From SAR202-VII-2 sp965263165 (GTDB lineage Bacteria; Chloroflexota; Dehalococcoidia; Lucifugimonadales; SAR202-VII-2): DNA of 64,000 nucleotides. The notes beneath the pieces are model-generated. The model was not told where the DNA came from, made no database searches, and was given only the letters and a program-made list of their open reading frames with translations. Position numbers and translations under genes: made by a program. Below are positions 34,453 to 41,809 of this stretch, one piece after another; the first letter of the stretch is position 1, and each line of letters starts with the position of its first letter. Location of the stretch: positions 2,852,001 to 2,916,000 of the forward strand of contig OZ253584.1 of assembly GCA_965263165.1 (NCBI GenBank), in the 5' to 3' direction.

Positions 34453-34551
34453 TTGAACCGTCATGAGCCAACAGACCTCGTTCTCACTCTGGCAAGCGCC
34501 AATTCACCCTCCGACAACTTGGAAGCCGTAGCCGCAGACTTAGATGATTGA
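34453..34551 (+). CDS. Possible 32-residue leader peptide coupled to purB
   Basis: A TTG-started frame with GAGGAG six bases upstream encodes a 32-residue acidic peptide (MNRHEPTDLVLTLASANSP at its start). Its stop codon lies inside the first codons of purB (ATGATTGA overlap of eight bases), a layout that favours translational coupling. purB itself has no good ribosome-binding site in front of its ATG, which makes the small frame more interesting. No similarity is recognised, so it could also be chance. Confidence 0.4.
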   Translation: MNRHEPTDLVLTLASANSPSDNLEAVAADLDD

Positions 34552-35836
34552 CCGTTACATTCGCGATTCCATGCGGGCCGTTTGGTCCGAGCAGCACAAG
34601 TACGACAACTGGCTTGCCGTTGAACTAGCCGTCAGCGAGGCGTGGGCCGAGGAGGGCGTGATCCCCGCCGATGACATGGCAAAGCTCCGGGGCGCCGCCT
34701 ACGACCTCAATCGGCTGAACGAAATCTTCGCCCGCACGCACCATGACATGACCGCCTTCACCCGCTCCATCACGGAGCGCTTGGGGCCGGAGGGCCGTTG
34801 GATCCACCTAGGCCTCACCACCAACGACGTGGTAGACACAGCCCAAGCCCTTCAACTCACCCAGGCTGCGGACATCCTTCTCAAGGACGTGGACGAGGTC
34901 CTGACGGTCCTGGCTCGGCGAGCCGTCGAGCACAAGGACACGCTGATGATGGGCCGCACCCACGGCATACACGCCGAGCCCATCACCTTCGGCCTGAAGT
35001 TGGCCATCTGGTGGGACGAGATGCGCCGCAACCGGCGTCGGCTGGAAGACGCCCGAGACGTCATGGCCGTGGGCAAGATTTCCGGCGCCGTCGGCACGCA
35101 CGCCACCGTCCCACCCAGCATCGAGGAGCGGGTGTGCGCTCACCTCGGGCTTGAGGTTGCCTCAGTGTCGAACCAGGTCATTCAGCGCGACCGGCATGCC
35201 CAATTCGTCACCACCCTGGCCATCGCCGCAGCGTCCCTGGAGAAGTTCGCCACGGAGATTCGAGGCCTCCAGCGCACCGAGGTCTCTGAGGTTCAAGAGC
35301 CCTTCGAGGAGGGCCAGACAGGCTCCTCCGCCATGCCACACAAGCGCAACCCGGAGCTCACCGAGCGCATATGCGGCCTTGCCCGGCTCATCCGCGGCCA
35401 CGCCGTCACGGCCCTGGAAAACGTGGCCCTCTGGCACGAACGGGACATCAGCCACTCCTCGGCGGAGCGCATCATTCTCCCGGACTCCTGCTACGCGCTG
35501 GACTATATCCTGGGCCTCTTCGCCCAGGTGATGAGCGGTCTCAAAGTCATGCCCGATCGCATGATGAGCAATGTCGAGCTCACCCGCGGCATCGTGTTCT
35601 CTCAACGGGTGCTCCTGGCCTTGGTGGAGAAGGGCATGAGCCGGGAAGACGCCTACGCATTGACCCAGCGCTACGCCCACAGGGCCTGGGACGAGGGCGC
35701 AGACTTCCGAGACCTCCTCAGGACCGACGATTCGGTGGCCCAACACCTACCCCCAGATGACCTTGACGCCCTATTCGACTACGCCCATTACACTCGCTAC
35801 GTCGGCGAACTATTTCACCGGTTGGGCTTGGCCTGA
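34544..35836 (+). CDS. purB: Adenylosuccinate lyase
   Basis: Cleaves fumarate from SAICAR and from adenylosuccinate. The 430 residues include GRTHGIHAEPITFGLK near 130, the fumarase-superfamily signature GSSAMPHKRNPE near 262-273, and the helical core. The ATG at 34544 gives the common opening MIDRYI. It precedes purC by 104 bases, in which a TATAAT at 35872 could form part of an additional promoter. Confidence 0.96.
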   Translation: MIDRYIRDSMRAVWSEQHKYDNWLAVELAVSEAWAEEGVIPADDMAKLRGAAYDLNRLNEIFARTHHDMTAFTRSITERLGPEGRWIHLGLTTNDVVDTAQALQLTQAADILLKDVDEVLTVLARRAVEHKDTLMMGRTHGIHAEPITFGLKLAIWWDEMRRNRRRLEDARDVMAVGKISGAVGTHATVPPSIEERVCAHLGLEVASVSNQVIQRDRHAQFVTTLAIAAASLEKFATEIRGLQRTEVSEVQEPFEEGQTGSSAMPHKRNPELTERICGLARLIRGHAVTALENVALWHERDISHSSAERIILPDSCYALDYILGLFAQVMSGLKVMPDRMMSNVELTRGIVFSQRVLLALVEKGMSREDAYALTQRYAHRAWDEGADFRDLLRTDDSVAQHLPPDDLDALFDYAHYTRYVGELFHRLGLA

Positions 35837-35940
35837 CCAGACCAGGGGCGACAATGACGCCGATGGTTGGCTATAATAACCGTGGTTGACGACGCTGGGT
35901 TGACTTCCCATCTGACGCCCGCATCCTAGGGAGACGGACC

Positions 35941-36882
35941 GTGCCAACAACCATCACCGCGACAAGCTATCTGCCCAACATGCTGCGACGGGGCAAAGTG
36001 AGGGACATCTATGCGTTCTCATCGGAACATCTGCTGTTCATCACCACGGACCGCATCTCCGCCTTCGACGTCGTCCTGCCAACCGCCATCCCCGACAAGG
36101 GCCTGGTCCTGAACCGCATTTCCGCCTTCTGGTTCAATGAGACCTCCCATATCGTGCCGAACCACCTCGTCGCCCTCGGCGATGGCAACGACATACCCCC
36201 CGAGTTTGCCGTGCATCCCCTGCTGAATAGCATGCCGAAGGCCGCTCTAGGCCGCTCCATGATCGTCAGGAAGGCCCAGCGCATCGACGTGGAATGCGTC
36301 GTCCGAGGCTACATAACAGGCTCCGCCTGGGCCGAGTACGCAAAGCATGGAACAGTCAACAGCCAGACCATGCCCCCAGGGCTTCGGGACGGAGACCAGC
36401 TTCCGGAGCCTCTCTTCACGCCCACCACCAAGGCCGACGAAGGCCACGACGAACCCATGTCGGTGGAACAGGTGGCGGACCTCGTGGGTTGGGACGTAAC
36501 AAACCAGCTTCGCGACGCGTCCATCCAAGTCTATGCCCACGCCTGCGCCGTCGCCCGGAAATGCGGCATCATCATCGCCGACACGAAGCTGGAGTTCGGC
36601 TGGATTGGCGGCCAACTCACCCTCATAGACGAGCTGCTCACGCCCGACTCCAGCCGCTTCTGGGACATGGGTTCCTACAAGCCAGGCCATCCCCTGCCCA
36701 GCTTCGATAAGCAGTTTGTGCGCAACTGGCTCCAGCGGTCCGGCTGGGACAAGGAACCCCCGGCCCCCGAGCTCCCCGCCAGCGTGGTGCGCCAGACCCG
36801 GCAGCGGTACGTGGAAGCCTACAGCCGGCTGACTGGCCAACGGCTCGACCCCTCCCTGATAAGGAAACTGTTGTCACTGTGA
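35941..36882 (+). CDS. purC: Phosphoribosylaminoimidazole-succinocarboxamide synthase
   Basis: SAICAR synthetase: joins aspartate to CAIR with ATP. The 313 residues belong to the longer form, with RRGKVRDIYAF near 20, ITTDRISAFDVVL, VVRGYITGSAWAEY and DTKLEFGWIGGQLTLIDE. The start is GTG at 35941. The stop codon overlaps the following DUF3105 gene by four bases, so the two are translationally coupled. Confidence 0.96.
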   Translation: MPTTITATSYLPNMLRRGKVRDIYAFSSEHLLFITTDRISAFDVVLPTAIPDKGLVLNRISAFWFNETSHIVPNHLVALGDGNDIPPEFAVHPLLNSMPKAALGRSMIVRKAQRIDVECVVRGYITGSAWAEYAKHGTVNSQTMPPGLRDGDQLPEPLFTPTTKADEGHDEPMSVEQVADLVGWDVTNQLRDASIQVYAHACAVARKCGIIIADTKLEFGWIGGQLTLIDELLTPDSSRFWDMGSYKPGHPLPSFDKQFVRNWLQRSGWDKEPPAPELPASVVRQTRQRYVEAYSRLTGQRLDPSLIRKLLSL

Positions 36883-37541
36883 GCAGCGGAAACAACAAGG
36901 CGCGCGAGCGCCGGATAGAAAATCGAGAGGCCAGGCGCGCCCGCAGGGAGAAGAAGCAGCGGTTTCGCAGGACCTTGCTGTTGGTAGTGGCCGGAGTATT
37001 GGGAGGGGCGCTGATCATCGGCCTCTTCCTGCCAAGCTTCATTGGCGGCGGCAATCCCCAGCCAAGCGGCGGAACCACGGGCGGGGACGTAGGGCAATCG
37101 GTCCCCATCCTGCCCTTCAGCCCACACCTTGCCCCGAACACAGTCTGGAGCCAATACAACACCAATCCCCCCACGTCCGGCCTGCACTGGGGGCAAATAG
37201 AGCTCTACGGCATCCACCCCACCCCTGTGGTCAGGGAGCGGGTTGTCCACAACCTGGAGCACGGCGCCGTCGTCATCTGGCACAACACCGAGGACGCCGC
37301 CCTCATCGAACAGGTGGAGAACTTCGCAGAGGGCCTCAGTTCCTTTCCCTCCTGCGTGGTCGTGACCCCCTGGGAAATGGACAGCACCATCGCCATGACC
37401 GCCTGGGGCCGCCTTCTGACGCTGGACTCGTTCGACGCGGACATCATGCAGCAGTTCTCTGACGCCTACCGCGGCAATGTGGGTCCGGAAGCCGGCGTGT
37501 GCTTCCAGGAGTCGGCCGGCGGCGGAGTCATGAACCCCTAG
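36879..37541 (+). CDS. DUF3105 domain protein, membrane-anchored
   Basis: A 220-residue protein with a basic N-terminus (about 24 residues rich in Arg and Lys), one transmembrane helix around 29-50 (LLLVVAGVLGGALIIGLFLP), and an external DUF3105 domain. Signature strings are NTNPPTSGLHW near 90 and VVHNLEHGAVVIWHN near 121. The GTG start overlaps purC by four bases, and purS starts ten bases after it. The domain's function is unknown; in this window its placement inside the purine operon is unusual. The histidines of SGLHW and NLEHG could bind a metal, which is my guess. Confidence 0.85.
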   Translation: MSSGNNKARERRIENREARRARREKKQRFRRTLLLVVAGVLGGALIIGLFLPSFIGGGNPQPSGGTTGGDVGQSVPILPFSPHLAPNTVWSQYNTNPPTSGLHWGQIELYGIHPTPVVRERVVHNLEHGAVVIWHNTEDAALIEQVENFAEGLSSFPSCVVVTPWEMDSTIAMTAWGRLLTLDSFDADIMQQFSDAYRGNVGPEAGVCFQESAGGGVMNP

Positions 37542-37551
37542 GGAATCGCCT

Positions 37552-37812
37552 GTGTTCCTCGCACGAATCAACGTTAGCCTGAAGCCCACCGTCAACGACC
37601 CCCAGGGCATCGCCATCCAGCAGGGACTTCGCTCCTTGGGGTTCCAAAACGTGGACAGGGTCCGGGCCGGCAAGCGCCTCGAGGTCCACCTCAACGAATC
37701 GGACAGGGCCAACGCTGAGGCCCAGGTCGAAGCGATGTGCCGGTGCCTCCTCGCCAACACCGTCATCGAGCAGTACCAGTTCGAGTTGGAAGAGATCGAC
37801 GCGGCCGGCTAG
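37552..37812 (+). CDS. purS: Phosphoribosylformylglycinamidine synthase subunit PurS
   Basis: The small bridging subunit of the three-part FGAM synthase. The 86 residues show the usual opening (ARINVSLKPTVNDPQGIAIQ) and LRSLGFQNVDRVRAGKRLEV. The start is GTG at 37552. PurQ and PurL are not downstream; thiE and unrelated genes follow, so the operon has been rearranged or the partners lie elsewhere. Confidence 0.93.
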   Translation: MFLARINVSLKPTVNDPQGIAIQQGLRSLGFQNVDRVRAGKRLEVHLNESDRANAEAQVEAMCRCLLANTVIEQYQFELEEIDAAG

Positions 37813-37863
37813 GCGTAGCGGGCAACGCAGTGGGCAGCCATCACTTTCGCAGGCAGGCGCAAC

Positions 37864-38829
37864 GTGGTCGAGCAGCTTCGCAACCAACATTGGGAACACC
37901 TCAAACGCGAGCTTGCAGCCCTTGCCGACATCGCCCTCCATCAGTTCCGCCAAGAGCCGCTAGCCAACCGGTTGGACCATCTCTCCCAAGCGCTATCCGA
38001 TTCCGGCCCGTCCCCCACGGCCCAGGCGCAAACGGACGCTGCTCACCTGCTGGACGTAGCCGGGGAAATCGCCCGATCCTTGGAGCTCATGGCCGATGCC
38101 CCTCGCGAGTTGGCGCACGCCGGTTGGACGGCCAAGGCCAACGAAGCGCTGTCAGAACTCTTGGCATTCCTGAGAAAGGAGCGTGCGGCCCGCCTTAAGG
38201 GCCTGTACGTCATCGTAGACCCGGAGGCCGCACGGGGTCAGGACCTCGCCAGCCTGGTTGAATCCGCCCTGAAGGGCGGCGCCAAGGCCATCCAGTTCCG
38301 GGACAAGCGGGCAGACAAGGGAGCCCAACTCCTCCTTGCGAGACCCCTGGCCCAGATGTGCCGGGACCGCGGCGCCCTCTTCTTCGCCAACGACCACGCC
38401 GATCTCGCCGTTGCTGTAGGCGCCGACGGCCTCCACGTCGGCCAGAGCGACCTGCCCATCGAGGATGCCCGCCAGTCCCTGTTGCCTTTCCAGCTCGTGG
38501 GCACGTCTAACGCCCTCGTCGATGAGGCCCGCGCATCGGAGGCCGCCGGCGCCGACTACCTGGCGGTCGGGGCAATGTTTCCCACTGCAACGAAGCTGAA
38601 CACCCGGCCCGCAGGCGTGCAGACGCTTCGGCAGGTGCGCCAAATCACCGATCTGCCCCTGGTCGCCATAGGCGGCATCAATGCCGCAAACGCCGCCGAG
38701 GTGGTCCTGGCGGGCGCCGACGCCGTCTGCGTTACGTCGGCCGTCCTCGCCGCTGAAGACCCTGAAGCCGCCGCAATCGAACTCGCGGAGCTCATCGACC
38801 GAGGCCTTGACTCCAGAAGGGCGTTCTAG
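37864..38829 (+). CDS. thiE: Thiamine-phosphate synthase with N-terminal helical extension
   Basis: Joins HMP diphosphate to thiazole phosphate. The C-terminal ~205 residues (from KGLYVIVDPEAARG near 117) form a complete ThiE barrel: AIQFRDKRADKG, FFANDHADLAVAVGADGLHVGQSDLP, YLAVGAMFPTATK and VAIGGINAANA. Residues 1-115 form a separate, mostly helical region I do not recognise; it lacks the usual marks of the ThiD2 domain that is fused to ThiE in some bacteria. The GTG start lies 51 bases after purS. No TPP riboswitch precedes it. Confidence 0.9.
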   Translation: MVEQLRNQHWEHLKRELAALADIALHQFRQEPLANRLDHLSQALSDSGPSPTAQAQTDAAHLLDVAGEIARSLELMADAPRELAHAGWTAKANEALSELLAFLRKERAARLKGLYVIVDPEAARGQDLASLVESALKGGAKAIQFRDKRADKGAQLLLARPLAQMCRDRGALFFANDHADLAVAVGADGLHVGQSDLPIEDARQSLLPFQLVGTSNALVDEARASEAAGADYLAVGAMFPTATKLNTRPAGVQTLRQVRQITDLPLVAIGGINAANAAEVVLAGADAVCVTSAVLAAEDPEAAAIELAELIDRGLDSRRAF

Positions 38830-38856
38830 CTCCTCGTCCACACGGCAGGCAGCCGC

Positions 38857-38990
38857 CTAGCTGTACTTCCCAGGAGCGTTGCTGAAGGCGGGAGCCAGGA
38901 GAGCCTTCTCTTCCCTCCCTTCCCTGACTCCGTACCCGAGAGAAGGCTGGGATGGGAAAGCGCAACAGCCTCAGGTGGAACTACAACTAG
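38857..38990. repeat. Intact CTAG-bounded miniature inverted-repeat element (134 bp)
   Basis: Begins CTAGCTGTACTTCCCAGG and ends with the inverted CTAGTTGTAGTTCCACCTG (read on the minus strand), with GTTGC / GCAAC arms just inside. The interior is a CCCTTCCC-rich stem with GTACCCGAGAG, shared with other copies. There is no reading frame. Its ends resemble those of the IS481-type element at 58017-59059. Confidence 0.7.
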
Positions 38991-39027
38991 CCAGCCCCGA
39001 ATATTCCCAGCCAAAAGGAGCATACCC

Positions 39028-39666
39028 GTGGCCCCAGCAAGTAAAGCCCGCCACCCCGAAATCGCCCGGATAGGCCGGGCCGCCCATAGAGCCTTTGGGC
39101 GGAGGGACAAGTTCAGAGAGGGCGCCTATTACAGCTCCCGCGAGACCATCCGCTTCGCAGCCACGGCAATCCGCGCCGTCCACCGGCACGATATGGCGGA
39201 GGGGCGCAAGCTCGTGGGCCAGGCGGCAGAGGCTGTCCATACTCAGCGCGAGCTTCTGAAGAAGCAGCCCGGCCTCTACAACGCCGGATTCGTGCAGGAC
39301 GCCCAGAAGGAATATGCAGAGGCCAGTTGTCTGGTGGCGATCATCGCCGGCGAGGCCGTGCCCACGCCGGAGCAGCTCAACGTGGAGTACGCCCCGTTCC
39401 TCAACGGCATCGGCGAGACCGTCGGCGAGCTGCGACGGTACGTCCTCGACTCCCTTCGCCGCGACGACTTCTCCCGCTGCGAGGAGCTGATGGAGGCCAT
39501 GGACGAGGTCTACAACATGCTGGTCACCATTGACTACCCCGACGCCATCACCGGTGGCCTCCGGCGCACCACGGACATGGTGCGCGGAGTCTTGGAACGA
39601 ACCCGCGGCGACCTCACCCTCACCTTGCGCCAAAGGGCGCTGGAACAGCGCCTGGCCGATAGATAG
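39028..39666 (+). CDS. Translin family protein
   Basis: A 212-residue, almost wholly alpha-helical protein resembling translin/TRAX, single-strand nucleic-acid binding proteins known mainly from eukaryotes and archaea. The N-terminal REGAYYSSRETIRFAATAIRAVHR and the mid segment AGFVQDAQKEYAEASCLVAIIAG, with its conserved-type acidic and aromatic residues, are the basis of the call; FLNGIGETVGELRRYVLDSLR follows. The start is GTG at 39028. It stands between the miniature element and the LLM oxidoreductase. Its role in bacteria is not established. Confidence 0.8.
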   Translation: MAPASKARHPEIARIGRAAHRAFGRRDKFREGAYYSSRETIRFAATAIRAVHRHDMAEGRKLVGQAAEAVHTQRELLKKQPGLYNAGFVQDAQKEYAEASCLVAIIAGEAVPTPEQLNVEYAPFLNGIGETVGELRRYVLDSLRRDDFSRCEELMEAMDEVYNMLVTIDYPDAITGGLRRTTDMVRGVLERTRGDLTLTLRQRALEQRLADR

Positions 39667-39764
39667 CAGAGACCTTCCCCCCGCCCCGCTCTCCTTGAAC
39701 GGGCCCTGAGCGGGTGCTACACTACCGCCGGTTCGCCCCTCGACACACCGCCCAAGGAGCCATC

Positions 39765-40760
39765 GTGGATTTCGGCGTTTACCTTCGTTCTTTCCTGACC
39801 GACCCCACCCGCCCCCTCTATGAACAGATCGACGACCTCATTGAGATCTGCCACGTCGTGCGGGACGGCGGCTACGCATCCGTGGCCATGCCGCAGCACT
39901 GGTTTTCGCACCCCACCATCTGGCCTCACCCCTACGCCATCCTCGGCCGGCTGGCCCCGGAAACAGGCAGCATGCGCATGATGACGGGCATCCTCCTCCT
40001 CCCCCTTCACAACCCCGTCGACATCGCCGAAGTAACGGCAACCCTCGATCACGTGACGAAGGGCCGCTTCACTCTTGGCCTGGGCCTCGGCTATCGAGAG
40101 GCGGAGCTGGAAGCGGCCGGCATTACCCGCAAAGACCGGGTTCCCCGCATGACCGAAGGCATCGAGCTGATGAAGAAGCTCTGGTCCGGCGAGGACGTGG
40201 AGCATGAGGGTCGCTACTGGAAGGTGCAGGGCAAGATGGGCTTCACGCCCGTCCAGAAGCCTCATCCACCCATTTGGATCGCCTGTCAGAGCGAGGGCGC
40301 CGTGCGCCGTGCGGCCCGCATCGCCGACGCCTGCTTCCTGGCGCCACAGGTCGGCTTCGAGAACCTCAAGCCCCTGATAGCCGCCTACCACGATGAGCGC
40401 GCCCAGAACGGCCTGCCAAGGGGGACCGTTGCCCTGTCGAGAGGCGTCAGCTTCGCCGATGGCCGCGAGCAGGCTGTCGCCGAGGCCAAAGAAGCAGCAG
40501 AGTCCTCCTACCGCACCTATAGCACGTGGAACATGCAGGAAGACACTATGGTGCAGATCCACGTCTCCTCAGACTCCGACATCGCAGACTGGGCCGTCGT
40601 CGGGGACTTAGAGGAATGCCGGCAGCGCCTTCAGCAACTCCAGGACGACCTGGGCGTCGACCTTGTGAGCATGACTCTGCTCAACCTTCCCAAGGGGCTC
40701 CAGAAGCGCAAGGACTACCTGCAAGCCTTCTCAGAAAATGTCCTCCGAAGGATGAGCTAG
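39765..40760 (+). CDS. LLM-class flavin-dependent oxidoreductase
   Basis: A luciferase-like TIM-barrel enzyme using reduced FMN or F420. The 331 residues include GSMRMMTGILLLPLHNPVDIAEVTATLDHVTKGRF-type family sequence (about 72-106), GLGLGYREAELEAAG and HPPIWIACQSEGAVRRAARIAD. The GTG at 39765 is chosen because AAGGAG lies six bases upstream; the frame extends 17 codons further. Substrates of the class range from alkanes and sulfonates to terpenes. It precedes the molybdenum hydroxylase cluster by 170 bases. Confidence 0.92.
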   Translation: MDFGVYLRSFLTDPTRPLYEQIDDLIEICHVVRDGGYASVAMPQHWFSHPTIWPHPYAILGRLAPETGSMRMMTGILLLPLHNPVDIAEVTATLDHVTKGRFTLGLGLGYREAELEAAGITRKDRVPRMTEGIELMKKLWSGEDVEHEGRYWKVQGKMGFTPVQKPHPPIWIACQSEGAVRRAARIADACFLAPQVGFENLKPLIAAYHDERAQNGLPRGTVALSRGVSFADGREQAVAEAKEAAESSYRTYSTWNMQEDTMVQIHVSSDSDIADWAVVGDLEECRQRLQQLQDDLGVDLVSMTLLNLPKGLQKRKDYLQAFSENVLRRMS

Positions 40761-40933
40761 GCCAGGCGCGTCGCACTGAGAGGTTGCCATCGCGCCAGCC
40801 TCCGTTCGGCAACCGGCGCCTCCATCGATCCACAACCATCGCGGGCAGCCAACGCCTCGCCATCGTCTCGAGCGAGGCCCAAAAGCCTCTGTCGCCAACC
40901 ACATGAACCACTGAACTGAGACTGCACCAACCC

Positions 40934-41809
40934 ATGCGCCGCTTCGAATACCTCCGCCCATCATCCGTCCAGGAAACCGTCTCCTTCCTCGCGGACCACC
41001 CCGACGACGCCATGGTCATGGCCGGCGGCACGGCCCTCGTCGTCATGCTCGATCAGGGCGTCCTCCGTCCCGACTACGTCGTGGACCTCGGCGGTATCGG
41101 CGACCTCCACGGCCACAACGCTTCCAACGACGCCCTACAGTTGGGAGCGCTCACGACAGTCCGCGCCCTTGAGCGCGAGCCCGGCATCGGGGAGCGTTTC
41201 GGCGTCCTGGCCGAAGCGGCGTCCCAGGTCGCCAGTGTCCGTATCCGGAACGTAGCCACCCTGGGAGGAACCGTCAGCTACGGCGAGCCCCAGACTGACA
41301 TCCCAGCGGCCCTCATTGCCCTGGATGCCACCGCCACAATCGCGGGTATCCAGGGCCGCAGAGACGTGGCCGTGGAGGACTTCTTCCTGGGGCCGTACGA
41401 AACGGTCATGGAACCCGGCGAGATTGTCACGCAAGTGTCCATTCCCGACCCCGCCCCCCGAACGGGCGGTTGCCACATGAAATTCACCATAGGCTCGCCG
41501 GAGAACAAGCCGGTGGCCAACGCGTCGGTGCTCCTGCGCCTGGACCAGGCGGGCCAATGCGAGGACGCCCGTATCGTCATGGGCGCTGTCGGCCCAGTGC
41601 CGCTGCTGGCCCGCGAGGCGTCCGCGCTTCTCAGGGGCGGCCCGCCGAACGAGCGGGCCTTCGCCGCCGCCGCCGCCAGAGCCGCCGAGGAGTCCGACCC
41701 GGTGGATGACCTGCGGGGCCCGGCGTGGTATAAACGTCGCATCATCCGAGTTCTCGTGGAGCGAGGTCTCTCATGGGCCCTGAACAGGGCGACGGCGCAA
41801 AGCCGGTAG
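40934..41809 (+). CDS. Molybdenum hydroxylase FAD-binding subunit (CoxM-like)
   Basis: The medium subunit that carries FAD and passes electrons from the iron-sulfur subunit. The 291 residues open MRRFEYLRPSSVQE and include the FAD loop MAGGTALVVMLDQG near 34 and TLGGTVSYGEPQTDIPAAL near 112, both typical. The C-terminal CO dehydrogenase flavoprotein domain follows. Its stop overlaps the large subunit by 37 bases, indicating coupled translation. Confidence 0.93.
   Translation: MRRFEYLRPSSVQETVSFLADHPDDAMVMAGGTALVVMLDQGVLRPDYVVDLGGIGDLHGHNASNDALQLGALTTVRALEREPGIGERFGVLAEAASQVASVRIRNVATLGGTVSYGEPQTDIPAALIALDATATIAGIQGRRDVAVEDFFLGPYETVMEPGEIVTQVSIPDPAPRTGGCHMKFTIGSPENKPVANASVLLRLDQAGQCEDARIVMGAVGPVPLLAREASALLRGGPPNERAFAAAAARAAEESDPVDDLRGPAWYKRRIIRVLVERGLSWALNRATAQSR

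Noticed and set aside
37864..38829. TPP riboswitch upstream of thiE
   Set aside because: The 51-base gap after purS has no thi-box core; only the symporter leader has one.
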